Origin: Actinoallomurus spadix
GTDB lineage: Bacteria; Actinomycetota; Actinomycetes; Streptosporangiales; Streptosporangiaceae
Length of the DNA: 64,000 nt
Assembly (NCBI RefSeq): GCF_024055725.1
Contig: NZ_JAMXMX010000004.1
Coordinates: forward strand, 62,001-126,000
Direction: 5' to 3'
In this document: positions 1 to 8,475 of the stretch, in pieces
How positions within the stretch are numbered: the stretch's first letter is position 1
Layout: each line of letters opens with the position of its first letter
Notes under the pieces: generated by a model
Databases searched by the model: none
Told to the model about the DNA's origin: nothing
What the model saw: the letters and a program-made list of their open reading frames with translations, nothing else
Made by a program: the position numbers and the translations under genes

Positions 1-23
1 GGGGGTGACGAGACGGCCCGCGG

Positions 24-1067
24 TCACGGGGTCACGGGACGGCCCGCGTTGACGAGGACGACCCAGACCTGGCCGGGAGCGAACGTCATCGGCCGTCCCG
101 ACGGGGTGGTGAAGGTCGTGCCCCGGTCCTCGGAGGCACGGGACCAGCGGACGTCGTACGCCTTGCCGTCGCGCAGCACCGTCGCGGTCCCGGTGCCCAC
201 CGTCCGCAGCAGCGGCGTGTAGTTGCCGAGGAAGTCGTGAAACTGCGACCGGGTCGTCCGTACCCGCTGGATCACGATCGTCCGCCCGCCGAGCCGCCCG
301 CCCTCGGCGGCCTGGTCCGGGCGGCCGTCCTGGGAGACGAGCCAGCGGTGTTCCCCTGCCGACCAGTGGAAGACCAGCGTCGAGGACGGGTAGCGGGCGG
401 TGTAGGACGTCGTCGCCGTGCCACCGGGCGGCGCGGCGCCGAACCGGAAGCCGATGTCCCGGGCCTTCGTCGCGCCGGGGGCCTTGGCGAGCAGCCGCCG
501 CGGCGACGCGTACAGGTTGTACGGCGCCGGGTGCGGTCCCCCGCGCGCGTAGGCGCCGGACGCCGTGTCCGGGGAGACGTCGACCAGCGCTGTCCGGGCG
601 AGATAGGGCTTCATCTTGCTCTGCACGCCGGAGTAGGCGAAGGCGGGCCGGCCGAACTGCGGCAGGAGGTGCAGGTCCGAGATCCGGGCGCTGCGGACCG
701 GCCCGATCTGCGGCGGGAGGGTCGAGGAGTAGACCGCCATGATCCGGGACAGGCCGCCTTCGACCTGTTCGACGTAGACGATGTCCGCCGAGCGCAGGCC
801 GCGCTGCGGCTTGGCGGACCGGGTGTTGTCGATCTTGACGGCCAGGACCGGGCCGTTCCGCGCGCCCGGGCGGCCGGTGAAGGGGTGGACCGGCCGCGCC
901 GACGGGGACGGTGTGGCCGACGGTGCCGGCGTGCCCGCGGTTCTCGGCGGGGCCGCCGTGTTCGGTCCGCTGGAGCACGCCGAAAGGGTCAGGGCGGCGA
1001 GCGCGACGGCGCTCAGCACGGCTGTGCGTGGGCTCTTGTGCGGCTTGTGCGGCTGGAGAACGGACAT
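24..1067 (-). CDS. DUF3048 domain lipoprotein
   Basis: A 347-residue exported lipoprotein. The N-terminus has Lys/Arg residues, a hydrophobic stretch and a lipobox ending LSAC near residue 31, so the mature protein should be diacylated on the outer face of the membrane. After a Pro/Ala/Thr-rich linker the rest matches the DUF3048 (YerB-like) family: a segment with VLAVKIDN, VEGGLSRIMAVY and GPVRSARISD is characteristic. Family function is unknown. ATG is preceded by a GGGAGAG ribosome site. It is the last gene seen in the minus-strand block that starts with thrS, but about 90 bp separates it from the LemA-like gene, so it may have its own promoter. Confidence 0.85.
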   Translation of the reverse strand: MSVLQPHKPHKSPRTAVLSAVALAALTLSACSSGPNTAAPPRTAGTPAPSATPSPSARPVHPFTGRPGARNGPVLAVKIDNTRSAKPQRGLRSADIVYVEQVEGGLSRIMAVYSSTLPPQIGPVRSARISDLHLLPQFGRPAFAYSGVQSKMKPYLARTALVDVSPDTASGAYARGGPHPAPYNLYASPRRLLAKAPGATKARDIGFRFGAAPPGGTATTSYTARYPSSTLVFHWSAGEHRWLVSQDGRPDQAAEGGRLGGRTIVIQRVRTTRSQFHDFLGNYTPLLRTVGTGTATVLRDGKAYDVRWSRASEDRGTTFTTPSGRPMTFAPGQVWVVLVNAGRPVTP

Positions 1068-1153
1068 GACGCGTTCTCTCCCACTAATCCGGAAAGGGCC
1101 AGACTAACCGAACGGCTCGCCGGCGGGCGGCGTCACCCGCGCATCCGGGCCGG

Positions 1154-1711
1154 TCAGCGAGGTCGGGCGGCCTCGGCCGAGGTCTCCGGCGGGGCGTCGT
1201 CGATCTCGAAGAACTCCGGGAGCGGCGCCCGGCCGGCCAGGTGCAGCAGGCGCGGCAGGAGCTTGCGCCGCGCGGCGCGGGTCGCGGTCACCGCGTTGTT
1301 GTAGAAGCTGCGCGCGTACGCGACCTTCCGGACGGCGGCGTCGAGCTCCTCCAGCAGCGCCGCGCCGTCCTCACGCCCGGCGAGGGTGTCGCGGAAGCCG
1401 GGCTGCTCGACGACGGCCCGCAGCGCGCGGGACAGGTCGCTCTCGGCGAACTCCCGGTTGTCGGCGTCGGCGATGCGGGCCTCGTGCGCGGCCGCGGCCA
1501 GCAGCAGGCTGGTCGCCGGGTCGAGCAGGCGGGAGGCGGCGAGCTCCAGGGCGACCGCCGCGCGCCGGACGAGCGCGACGTCGAGTCCGGCGCGCGCGGT
1601 CTCGAGGCGTACGTGCAGCCGGTCGATCCGGGTGGCGCGCCAGGAGACGTAGACGCCGAGCAGGAGGAGGACCGCGGCGGCGAGTGCGACGTTGAGCAGG
1701 GTGTGGTACAC
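1154..1711 (-). CDS. LemA-like membrane-anchored protein
   Basis: A 185-residue protein with one N-terminal membrane helix (about residues 8-26) followed by a long helical region. The C-terminal half contains ARSFYNNAV and a PEFFEID-type ending, which resemble the conserved end of LemA family proteins. GTG start lies 2 bases after the pimA stop, so it is almost certainly translated from the same mRNA as pimA. A gene of this kind commonly follows pimA in actinomycetes; role unknown. The LemA assignment rests on these short motifs and is an inference. Confidence 0.7.
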   Translation of the reverse strand: MYHTLLNVALAAAVLLLLGVYVSWRATRIDRLHVRLETARAGLDVALVRRAAVALELAASRLLDPATSLLLAAAAHEARIADADNREFAESDLSRALRAVVEQPGFRDTLAGREDGAALLEELDAAVRKVAYARSFYNNAVTATRAARRKLLPRLLHLAGRAPLPEFFEIDDAPPETSAEAARPR

Positions 1712-1713
1712 GG

Positions 1714-2844
1714 TCAGCCCGCCGACGTCTCGACGACGGTGCTGTCCCCGGCCACGGTCTCGTACACGCGGACGACGTCACGGGCGACCGTCGACCAGTC
1801 GTAGGCGCGCACGGCGGTCCTGGCCTCCGCCGAGAGCTGCTTGCGGCGGGCCGGGTCGTCCAGCAGCTCCGCCGCCGCGGCGGCCAGCGCCTCGGCGTCG
1901 CCCACCGGGAACAGCGCTCCGGCCCGGCCGTCGAGCAGCACGCGCCGGAACGCCTCGATGTCGCTGGCGAGGATCGGCGCGCCGGCCGACATGGCCTCGG
2001 CGAGCACGATGCCGAAGCTCTCCCCGCCGGTGTTGGGCGCGACGAACACGTCGACGGAGTGCAGGGCGCGGACCTTGTCGGCCTCGCTGACCAGGCCGAG
2101 CAGGACGACCCGGTCGCGAAGGTCCGGGGAGACCCGGGCCAGGACCTCCTCCTCGTCGCCGGGCCCGGCCACCAGCAGGCGGAGGCCGGGACGCCGCCGC
2201 GCGAGGATCTCGAAGGCGGCCAGCAGGATCGGCAGGCCCTTGCGCTGCTCGTCCATGCGGCCGAGGAAGCCGAGCGCGCCGTCGTCTCCGGGCCAGCCGG
2301 GCAGCGGCTCGGCCATGGCGTAGCGCTCGGTGGTCACGCCGTTCGGGATGAGCACGGCGTCGCCGCCGAGGTGCTCGACGAGGGTCTTGCGGGCCTTCTC
2401 CGACACCGCGATCCGCGCGGTGATCTTCTCCAGGGCGCTCTGCAGGATCGGGCCGGCCGCCGACAGCGCCCGTGACCGCTCGAACGAGGCGTGGAACGTC
2501 CCCACGATCGGCCCGTCGGCGGCCCAGCAGGCCAGCAGCCCGAGCGAGGGCGCGGCCGGCTCGTGCACGTGGAGGACGTCGAACCCGCCCTCGCGGATCC
2601 AGCGGCGCACCCGGCTCGCGGACAGGAACCCGAAGGCCAGCCGCGCCACCGAGCCGTTGTACGGCACCGGGACGGCGCGTCCCGCGGACACGACGTACCA
2701 GGGCAGCGGCGAGTCCTCGTCGGCGGGCGCGATCACCGACACGTCGTGGCCGAGCGCGACCAGCGCCTCGGCGAGGTCACGGACGTGCTGCTGCACACCG
2801 CCGGGAACGTCCCACGTGTAGGGACAGACGATTCCGATCTTCAC
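1714..2844 (-). CDS. pimA: Phosphatidylinositol alpha-mannosyltransferase PimA
   Basis: A 376-residue GT4 (GT-B fold) glycosyltransferase that transfers the first mannose from GDP-mannose to phosphatidyl-myo-inositol on the cytoplasmic face of the membrane. The N-terminus MKIGIVCPYTWDVPGGVQQH is typical of actinobacterial PimA, and the C-terminal nucleotide-sugar site includes GESFGIVLAEAM with the expected acidic residues. Length is normal. It follows patA by 47 bp and is 2 bp upstream of the LemA-like gene; with pgsA and patA it forms the PIM lipid operon. Confidence 0.93.
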   Translation of the reverse strand: MKIGIVCPYTWDVPGGVQQHVRDLAEALVALGHDVSVIAPADEDSPLPWYVVSAGRAVPVPYNGSVARLAFGFLSASRVRRWIREGGFDVLHVHEPAAPSLGLLACWAADGPIVGTFHASFERSRALSAAGPILQSALEKITARIAVSEKARKTLVEHLGGDAVLIPNGVTTERYAMAEPLPGWPGDDGALGFLGRMDEQRKGLPILLAAFEILARRRPGLRLLVAGPGDEEEVLARVSPDLRDRVVLLGLVSEADKVRALHSVDVFVAPNTGGESFGIVLAEAMSAGAPILASDIEAFRRVLLDGRAGALFPVGDAEALAAAAAELLDDPARRKQLSAEARTAVRAYDWSTVARDVVRVYETVAGDSTVVETSAG

Positions 2845-2891
2845 CGGCCGCCCGTCCTTCCCGCCGCCCGCGCCGTCTCGGTCATCTCAGC

Positions 2892-3779
2892 TCACCGGAG
2901 ATCCTCGAGCCAGACCCGCTGGAGCATGTGCCAGTCCTCCGGGTGGGCGGCGATGCCGCCGGCGAAGACGTCCGCGAGGGACTGCGTCATCGTTTCGACC
3001 TTGTCCCGCCGGTCTCCCTCGTCGGGCACGGGGATCTCCTCGTGGACCTGGACGGCCCAGTCGGCTCCTTCGTACCACAGGGTGACCGGGCGGAGCGCGG
3101 CGCCCGTCTCGACGGCCAGCGCGGCCGGGCCCGCGGGCATCTTCGCGGTGTGGCCGAAGAACTCCACCTCCACGCCCGACGCGGTGAGGTCACGGTCGGC
3201 GACCAGGCAGACCAGGCGGCCTTCGCGCAGCCGGGCGGCCAGGGTGCGGAAGACGTCGCCGTCGCCGCCGGTGGCCGGGAGGACCTCCATGCCGAGGCTC
3301 GCTCGATACGCGATGAACCGGTCGTACAGCGACTCGGGCCGCAGCCGCTCCATGACGGTCGTGAACGGCACCCCGGTCAGCGTGATCCAGGCGCCCGCGT
3401 GGTCGTAGTTGCCCATGTGCGGGAGGGCCGCGACGACGCCGCGCCCCGCGTCGATGTCCTTGCGCAGGTCTTCGATGCCGGTGATGCGCATGCCGGACAG
3501 GATCCGCTCCCGGCTCGTCGCGGGCAGCCGGAACGCCTCCATCCAGTAGCGCAGGTACGAGCGCAGGCCCCGGCGGCTCAGCGCGCGCAGGTCCTCATCG
3601 GAGACCTCGGGGCCGACGACGCGGCGGAGGTTCTTCTCCAGCTGCCGTACGCCCCGGCCGTGCTGCCGCCACGTCCGGTCGGCGATCAGCATGAAGATCT
3701 CCCGGGCGACCGGCTCGGGCAGCCGCCGGACCGCCGCCCAGCCGAGCGCGTACGCCGCGTCGGAGACCTCGTCCCTCAT
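2892..3779 (-). CDS. patA: Phosphatidylinositol mannoside acyltransferase PatA-like
   Basis: A 295-residue member of the LpxL/HtrB lysophospholipid acyltransferase superfamily. The catalytic HX4D motif is visible as HMGNYD (His121-Asp126). By family and position between pgsA and pimA it acylates the mannose of PIM1/PIM2. The start used here is the second of two ATGs made by a 17-bp tandem duplication: the first ATG (3794-3796) overlaps the pgsA stop but opens only a six-residue peptide, and its TGA overlaps the ATG at 3777-3779. Translational coupling is therefore probably indirect. Confidence 0.9.
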   Translation of the reverse strand: MRDEVSDAAYALGWAAVRRLPEPVAREIFMLIADRTWRQHGRGVRQLEKNLRRVVGPEVSDEDLRALSRRGLRSYLRYWMEAFRLPATSRERILSGMRITGIEDLRKDIDAGRGVVAALPHMGNYDHAGAWITLTGVPFTTVMERLRPESLYDRFIAYRASLGMEVLPATGGDGDVFRTLAARLREGRLVCLVADRDLTASGVEVEFFGHTAKMPAGPAALAVETGAALRPVTLWYEGADWAVQVHEEIPVPDEGDRRDKVETMTQSLADVFAGGIAAHPEDWHMLQRVWLEDLR

Positions 3780-3799
3780 GACACCTCGTCCCTCATGAC
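3766..3799. repeat. 17-bp perfect tandem duplication making a mini-cistron between pgsA and patA
   Basis: ACCTCGTCCCTCATGAC occurs twice head to tail (3766-3782 and 3783-3799). On the minus strand each copy carries ATGAGGGACGAGG. The upstream copy gives ATGA overlap with the pgsA stop but then encodes only MRDEVS followed by TGA (3776-3796); this TGA overlaps the patA ATG in the second copy. Because 17 is not a multiple of three, the duplication moved patA out of direct stop/start overlap with pgsA and inserted a six-codon cistron. Confidence 0.95.
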
Positions 3800-4416
3800 G
3801 GCTCGCTCACCTCGAGGACGTCGAGCTGACGGCGCACGGCCACGAACCGCTGCACGACCGTGATGGCGCTGGCCAGCGAGAGCAGCCACAGCCCGATGGC
3901 CAGGACGTACGGGACGCCGAGCCCGTCGAGGCCGATCGCGACCAGGCTGACGATGAGCCGCTCGCCGCGCTCGGCGATGCCGACGGTCGCGCCGACGCCG
4001 ATGCCCTCGGCGCGCGCCCGCGCGTACGAGACGAGCGCCCCGGCCACGAGGCAGAACAGCGCGAGGCCGATCATCAGCAGGTCCTGGTGGTCCTGCCGGG
4101 CGAAGTAGAAGATCAGGCCCGCGAAGATCGCCGCGTCGGACACCCGGTCCATGTTGGAGTCGAGGAAGGCGCCGAACCGGCTCGTCCTCCCCGTGACCCG
4201 CGCCACCGCGCCGTCGAACATGTCGAAGAACACGAAGACCGTGATCACGACGGTTCCCCAGAAGAACTCGCCGCGCGGGTAGAAACCGAGCGCGCCGCCG
4301 ACGACACCGCACGTGCCGATGAGAGTGATCGCGTTCGGGGTGAGACCGGTGCGGGCCAGCGCCCGGCCCACCGGCGTGATCACACGCGAGAGCGCCGGCC
4401 GCAACTGGTTGAGCAT
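3793..4416 (-). CDS. pgsA: CDP-alcohol phosphatidyltransferase (phosphatidylinositol phosphate synthase)
   Basis: A 207-residue integral membrane enzyme, first step of PI lipid synthesis, joining CDP-diacylglycerol and inositol phosphate. The full CDP-alcohol phosphotransferase signature is present: Asp65, Asp68-Gly69, Ala72-Arg73, Gly82, Asp86 and Asp90 with exact family spacing. Start is ATG at 4416 (MLNQLRP), which has an AGAGG ribosome site and the usual N-terminus; an ATG 36 bases upstream would add 12 atypical residues. Followed by patA and pimA. Confidence 0.92.
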   Translation of the reverse strand: MLNQLRPALSRVITPVGRALARTGLTPNAITLIGTCGVVGGALGFYPRGEFFWGTVVITVFVFFDMFDGAVARVTGRTSRFGAFLDSNMDRVSDAAIFAGLIFYFARQDHQDLLMIGLALFCLVAGALVSYARARAEGIGVGATVGIAERGERLIVSLVAIGLDGLGVPYVLAIGLWLLSLASAITVVQRFVAVRRQLDVLEVSEPS

Positions 4417-4649
4417 TGCCATCCTCTGATCGTGTTCTGGCCGCGATTTCATCGCCCCGTGGCCGTAGCCGCGCCACCCCCTGGGCGGGCCAATCGTAGT
4501 GCGTGGCGTCGGTGCAGGTGGGAACGGCTGATATCAGGCAGGCCTCAACCCGATCCTGGTCACCCCTTGTGATATGAGGCCGGGGCGGTAATGGTGGTGA
4601 CCACGGGTGTGGCACCCGTCACACCCATCCGTCCTTTGGAGGTGGGCAC

Positions 4650-6794
4650 GTGGCGGACAAGACAGCTCCCCAAGCCGCCGGCAGGGCACCAGCGGTCGAC
4701 CAGCCCGACAAGATTCGCAACATCGCGCTGGTCGGCCACTCCGGAGCGGGTAAGACGACGCTCGTCGAGGCGCTGCTCGCTGCGACCGGTACCATCCAGC
4801 GGCCCGGTCGCGTCGAGGACGGCTCGACGGTCAGCGACTACGACGAGGTCGAGATCCGCCAGCAACGCTCGGTGAACCTCTCGCTCGCCTCGTTCCTGTA
4901 CGGCGGGACCAAGGTCAATCTGCTCGACACCCCGGGCTACGCCGACTTCGTCGGTGATCTGCGGGCCGGGCTGCGGGCGGCCGACGCCGCGCTGTTCGTG
5001 GTGTCCGCGGTCGACGGCGTCGACGGCCTCACCCGGATGCTGTGGGAGGAGTGCGCGCTGGTCGGCATGCCGCGCGCGGTCGTCATCACCAAGATCGATC
5101 AGCAGCGCGGCGACTTCGACGAGGTCCTCACCGCCTGCCAGGACGCCTTCGGCGACGGCGTCCTGCCGTGCTACTTCCCGTGCGAGGCCGGCCTGATCGG
5201 GCTGCTCACCGGGCGGTGTTTCGACTACTCCTCCGGCGAACGCGTCGAGCGCGACCCCGACCCGCAGTTCCTGGACCGTCTCGCCGAGCAGCGCGGCGCC
5301 CTCATCGAGGGGATCATCCAGGAGAGCGAGGACGAGACGCTCATGGATCGCTACGTCTCCGGGGAGCAGATCGACGTGAAGGTCCTCATCGAGGACCTGG
5401 AGAAGGCCGTGGCGCGCGGCAGCTTCTATCCCGTGCTGGCCACCTCGGTCCCGCACGGGGACCATCCCGGGCCGGTGATCGGGATGCGCGAGCTCCTCGA
5501 GGTGATGACGCAGGCGTTCCCGTCGCCCATGGAGCACGGCATCCCCGCGGTCACGCGGGTGGACGGCTCGCCCGCGAAGGACCTGACCTGCGACCTGGAC
5601 GGCCCGCTGGTGGCCGAGGTCGTCAAGACCACCTCCGACCCGTACGTCGGCCGGATCTCGCTCGTCCGGGTGTTCTGCGGCACGCTCCGGCCGGACGACA
5701 CCGTGCACGTCTCCGGGCACGGCATGGCGGACCGCGGCCACGAGGACCACGACGTCGACGAACGGGTCGGCGCGATCACCTCCCCGCTGGGCAAGGCCCA
5801 GCGCACGATGGCCTCCTGCATCGCCGGTGACATCTGCGCGGTCGCCAAGCTCACCCACGCCGAGACCGGCGACACGATCTCCTCCAAGGACGCCCCGCTG
5901 CTGATGGCGCCCTGGTCGATGCCGGACCCACTGCTGCCGACGGCGATCCGCGCCAGGTCCAAGGCCGACGAGGACAAGCTGTCCCAGGCGCTGGCGCGGC
6001 TGGTGGCCGAGGACCCGACGCTGCGGCTGGAGAACAACTCCGAGACCCGCCAGCTCGTCCTGTGGAACATGGGCGAGGCGCACGCCGACGTGCTCCTGGA
6101 CCGGCTGCGCAGCCGGTACGGCGTCGAGGTGGAGACCGTGCCGCTGCGGGTCCCGCTGCGCGAGACGTTCAGCGGCAAGGCGCGGGGCCTCGGCCGGCAC
6201 GTCAAGCAGAGCGGCGGCCACGGGCAGTACGGCATCTGCCACATCGACGTCGAGCCGCTGCCGTCGGGCGGCGGGTTCGAGTTCATCGACAAGATCGTCG
6301 GCGGGGTCGTCCCGCGGCAGTTCATCCCGTCGGTCGAGAAGGGCCTGCGGATGCAGATGGAGCGCGGGGTCCTGGCGGGCTACCCGCTCGTCGACATCCG
6401 CGTCACCCTGCACGACGGCAAGGCGCACTCGGTGGACTCCTCCGACATGGCGTTCCAGACGGCCGGGCAGCTCGCGCTCAAGGACGCCGCCGGGAAGACG
6501 CAGATCCTGCTGCTGGAGCCGGTCGACGAGGTATCGGTGCTCATTCCGGACGACTACGTCGGCGCGGTGATGTCGGACCTGTCGTCCCGGCGCGGCCGGG
6601 TGCTCGGCACCGAGACCATCGCCGGGGGCCGTTCGCTGATCAGAGCGGAGGTCCCCCAGTTGGAGATCACCCGGTACGCCATCGACCTGCGGTCGATGTC
6701 GCACGGCACCGGGACGTTCAGCCGCTCGTTCCTGCGGTACGAACCGCTGCCGTCGCACCTGGCCGAGAAGGTCGCCGCCGAGTCGAGGGAGTGA
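4650..6794 (+). CDS. Elongation factor G-like translational GTPase
   Basis: A 714-residue translational GTPase of the second EF-G type common in actinomycetes. GHSGAGKT (P-loop, residues 29-36), DTPGYADF (G3) and TKID (G4) are intact, and the C-terminal EF-G domains IV/V can be followed. The G4 is TKID rather than NKxD and there is no fusA/tuf/ribosomal neighbour, so it is the paralogue, not the housekeeping EF-G. GTG start has a clear GGAGG site 7 bases upstream. Divergent from pgsA. Its precise ribosomal role is not established for the family. Confidence 0.88.
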   Translation: MADKTAPQAAGRAPAVDQPDKIRNIALVGHSGAGKTTLVEALLAATGTIQRPGRVEDGSTVSDYDEVEIRQQRSVNLSLASFLYGGTKVNLLDTPGYADFVGDLRAGLRAADAALFVVSAVDGVDGLTRMLWEECALVGMPRAVVITKIDQQRGDFDEVLTACQDAFGDGVLPCYFPCEAGLIGLLTGRCFDYSSGERVERDPDPQFLDRLAEQRGALIEGIIQESEDETLMDRYVSGEQIDVKVLIEDLEKAVARGSFYPVLATSVPHGDHPGPVIGMRELLEVMTQAFPSPMEHGIPAVTRVDGSPAKDLTCDLDGPLVAEVVKTTSDPYVGRISLVRVFCGTLRPDDTVHVSGHGMADRGHEDHDVDERVGAITSPLGKAQRTMASCIAGDICAVAKLTHAETGDTISSKDAPLLMAPWSMPDPLLPTAIRARSKADEDKLSQALARLVAEDPTLRLENNSETRQLVLWNMGEAHADVLLDRLRSRYGVEVETVPLRVPLRETFSGKARGLGRHVKQSGGHGQYGICHIDVEPLPSGGGFEFIDKIVGGVVPRQFIPSVEKGLRMQMERGVLAGYPLVDIRVTLHDGKAHSVDSSDMAFQTAGQLALKDAAGKTQILLLEPVDEVSVLIPDDYVGAVMSDLSSRRGRVLGTETIAGGRSLIRAEVPQLEITRYAIDLRSMSHGTGTFSRSFLRYEPLPSHLAEKVAAESRE

Positions 6795-6800
6795 GCGCGC

Positions 6801-6839
6801 GCCGTGTCACCCGTACCCCTGCCGTGCGGGTGACACGGC
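6801..6839 (+). terminator. Terminator hairpin after EF-G-like gene
   Basis: Thirteen-base perfect arms (GCCGTGTCACCCG / CGGGTGACACGGC) at 6801-6813 and 6827-6839, starting 6 bases past the stop codon. No U-run follows, as is usual in high-G+C genomes. Confidence 0.75.
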
Positions 6840-6851
6840 CGTACCGGACCC

Positions 6852-6882
6852 TCCCGGAGGACGGAACGATCATCCTCCGGGA
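6852..6882 (+). terminator. Second hairpin ahead of the deacetylase gene
   Basis: Arms TCCCGGAGGA / TCCTCCGGGA (6852-6861, 6873-6882) with an 11-base loop. Could be a back-up terminator for the EF-G-like gene or a leader structure; it ends 38 bases before the deacetylase ATG. Confidence 0.5.
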
Positions 6883-6920
6883 TGACGCATTGTTAACCGC
6901 GCGTTTGAGATGATCCCGGT

Positions 6921-7748
6921 ATGGCTGATACGGGGGCTGAGGAGCACGGCAGGCGCGGCGTTCTACGCGCCGTCGCTCTCGGCGGCGCGGGTACGGCGGT
7001 CGGGCTCGCCGCGGGAGCGGCGATCGACTCGGCGGAGGCGGCGCCCGCCACGCCCCGCTCGGCGATGGGCGTGCCCTCGGCGGGGCCCTGGCGGCCGGTC
7101 GACGGGCACGTCGACGTGACCTGGGCCGTGAACACCTCTCAGAAGCTGGTGGCCCTCACGTTCGACGACGGCCCGATGCCGAACTGGACACCCATGGTCC
7201 ACGACATCCTCGACGAGGAGAACGTCAAGGCCACGTTCTTCCTCGTCGGCCAGCGCCTCGTGCGCAACGCCCGCCTCGTGCACGGCCGGATGGACCGGCA
7301 CGAGGCCGGCAACCACACCTGGGCGCACCAGAACCTCGCCCGGCTCGACCACCGGGCGGCGCTGGCGCAGATGCAGCGCGCGCACGCCGCCATCACGGAG
7401 ATCACCGGCCGGGAGCCACGGCACCTGCGCCCTCCGTACGGCAACATCGGCGGCACGACGCTCAGCGCGGCGGGCGTCCTCGGCTACAACCTCGTCCTGT
7501 GGTCGATCAAGATGCTCGAGAAGACCTTCGAGAAGCACCCGCCCAAGCTGGTCGACTACATCGTCGGCAACACCGCGCCGGGCACGATCCTGCTCGCGCA
7601 CGACACCGGCCACCCGGACCGCCTCGTCGCCCTGAAGAACCTCTCCGCGATGATCCGCGGACTGCGCGCGAAGGGCTTCGAGTTCGTCACCGTCTCCGAA
7701 CTCATCGAGGCGGGCGCCGCGGCGCCGGGCACGCACCCGGCGCGCTGA
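6921..7748 (+). CDS. Tat-exported polysaccharide deacetylase (NodB domain)
   Basis: A 275-residue secreted carbohydrate esterase family 4 protein. A twin-arginine signal (GRRGVLRAVALGG, residues 10-22) is followed by AEAAP. NodB motifs are intact: TFDDGP with Asp82/Asp83, the metal-binding HTWAH (His132, His136), RPPYG, and LLAHD. Expected to N- or O-deacetylate a cell-wall polysaccharide using a divalent metal. ATG lacks an obvious ribosome site; GATGAT ends 6 bases upstream, so a leaderless transcript is possible. Confidence 0.87.
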   Translation: MADTGAEEHGRRGVLRAVALGGAGTAVGLAAGAAIDSAEAAPATPRSAMGVPSAGPWRPVDGHVDVTWAVNTSQKLVALTFDDGPMPNWTPMVHDILDEENVKATFFLVGQRLVRNARLVHGRMDRHEAGNHTWAHQNLARLDHRAALAQMQRAHAAITEITGREPRHLRPPYGNIGGTTLSAAGVLGYNLVLWSIKMLEKTFEKHPPKLVDYIVGNTAPGTILLAHDTGHPDRLVALKNLSAMIRGLRAKGFEFVTVSELIEAGAAAPGTHPAR

Positions 7749-7775
7749 CCCCGACGCGCGGAACCGGCCGCCGGC

Positions 7776-8189
7776 TCAGCGGGCGCCGGGGCGCTCGGCG
7801 GCGGGCAGCGCCCAGGCCGGGGTGCCGCCGGGCAGCCGGTGGCAGTTGTTCGCGATGAGGCGATACAGCCCGTGCGCGGCCCAGCGGAACGGCGGGACCC
7901 GTGTGAGGAGGCCGAGCGGCCGCCAGAACCCGCCGGCGCGCATCAGCAGCCGGGCCACCGCCTGCGCCCCGCCGTGCACCCGGCCGTCCTCGACCCAGAG
8001 CACCTCGTGCTCGGCGCGTTCGGCGGTCGTGCCGAGCGCCGCCAGATCCGCGTGCTGGAAGGGGATGACCTCGGCGTCCGCCGGCACCCGCGGCCACCGC
8101 CGCCCGGAGGGCGCGGTGTCCCCGACGAGCCGCACGGCCTTCGTGCAGATGCCGCAGTCCCCGTCGTACACCAGAACCGGTCGCGTCAT
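7776..8189 (-). CDS. DCC family (DUF393) thiol-disulfide oxidoreductase-like protein
   Basis: A 137-residue protein beginning MTRPVLVYDGDCGIC: the DxDCGxC signature of the DUF393/DCC family is at residues 9-15. Remaining residues, including a VPPFRWAAHGLYRLIANN stretch, fit the family. A redox role is presumed from the CxxC, not proven. ATG at 8189 is preferred over an ATG nine bases upstream because GAGG sits at the right distance. Convergent with the deacetylase gene. Confidence 0.82.
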   Translation of the reverse strand: MTRPVLVYDGDCGICTKAVRLVGDTAPSGRRWPRVPADAEVIPFQHADLAALGTTAERAEHEVLWVEDGRVHGGAQAVARLLMRAGGFWRPLGLLTRVPPFRWAAHGLYRLIANNCHRLPGGTPAWALPAAERPGAR

Positions 8190-8271
8190 AGGCCCCATCC
8201 TCGCCGAGCCTGATCACCGCCGGCGACACGGGGCCCCCGCGTCATGCCACCGGCAGGACCGCGGTTGCGCC

Positions 8272-8475
8272 TCAGCCGATCTCCGATCCCTGTGACCGGG
8301 CGAAATGCGACTGGAGGGCGAGGAAGACCTCACGGCGGTCCCGTCCGAGCAGCGCCGCCGACTCCGCGGCCAGATGGGCGGCTCGTAGTCGCCACCGAAC
8401 CGCCGCGTGATCGCGCGCCTGCGCAGCGTCCTGCGACGACCGTTGAGCACCGAAGTGCGGGTGTACGGAACCGGG
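8272..8475 (-). pseudogene. Possible coding remnant downstream of the HIT gene
   Basis: Directly after the HIT stop the same frame stays open for 67 codons and ends in TGA at 8272. It reads like real protein in its last 40 residues (RLRAAHLAAESAALLGRD, then REVFLALQSHFARSQG) but has no ATG or GTG. It may be the 3' end of a lost gene. No family recognised. Confidence 0.25.

Noticed and set aside
4600-4622. Short hairpin ACGGGTG-TGG-CACCCGT before the EF-G-like gene as a riboswitch
   Set aside because: Only seven base pairs, no conserved motif; could be chance in a GC-rich leader.
4560-6758. 732-codon minus-strand open frame
   Set aside because: Antisense shadow of the EF-G-like gene; no motif.
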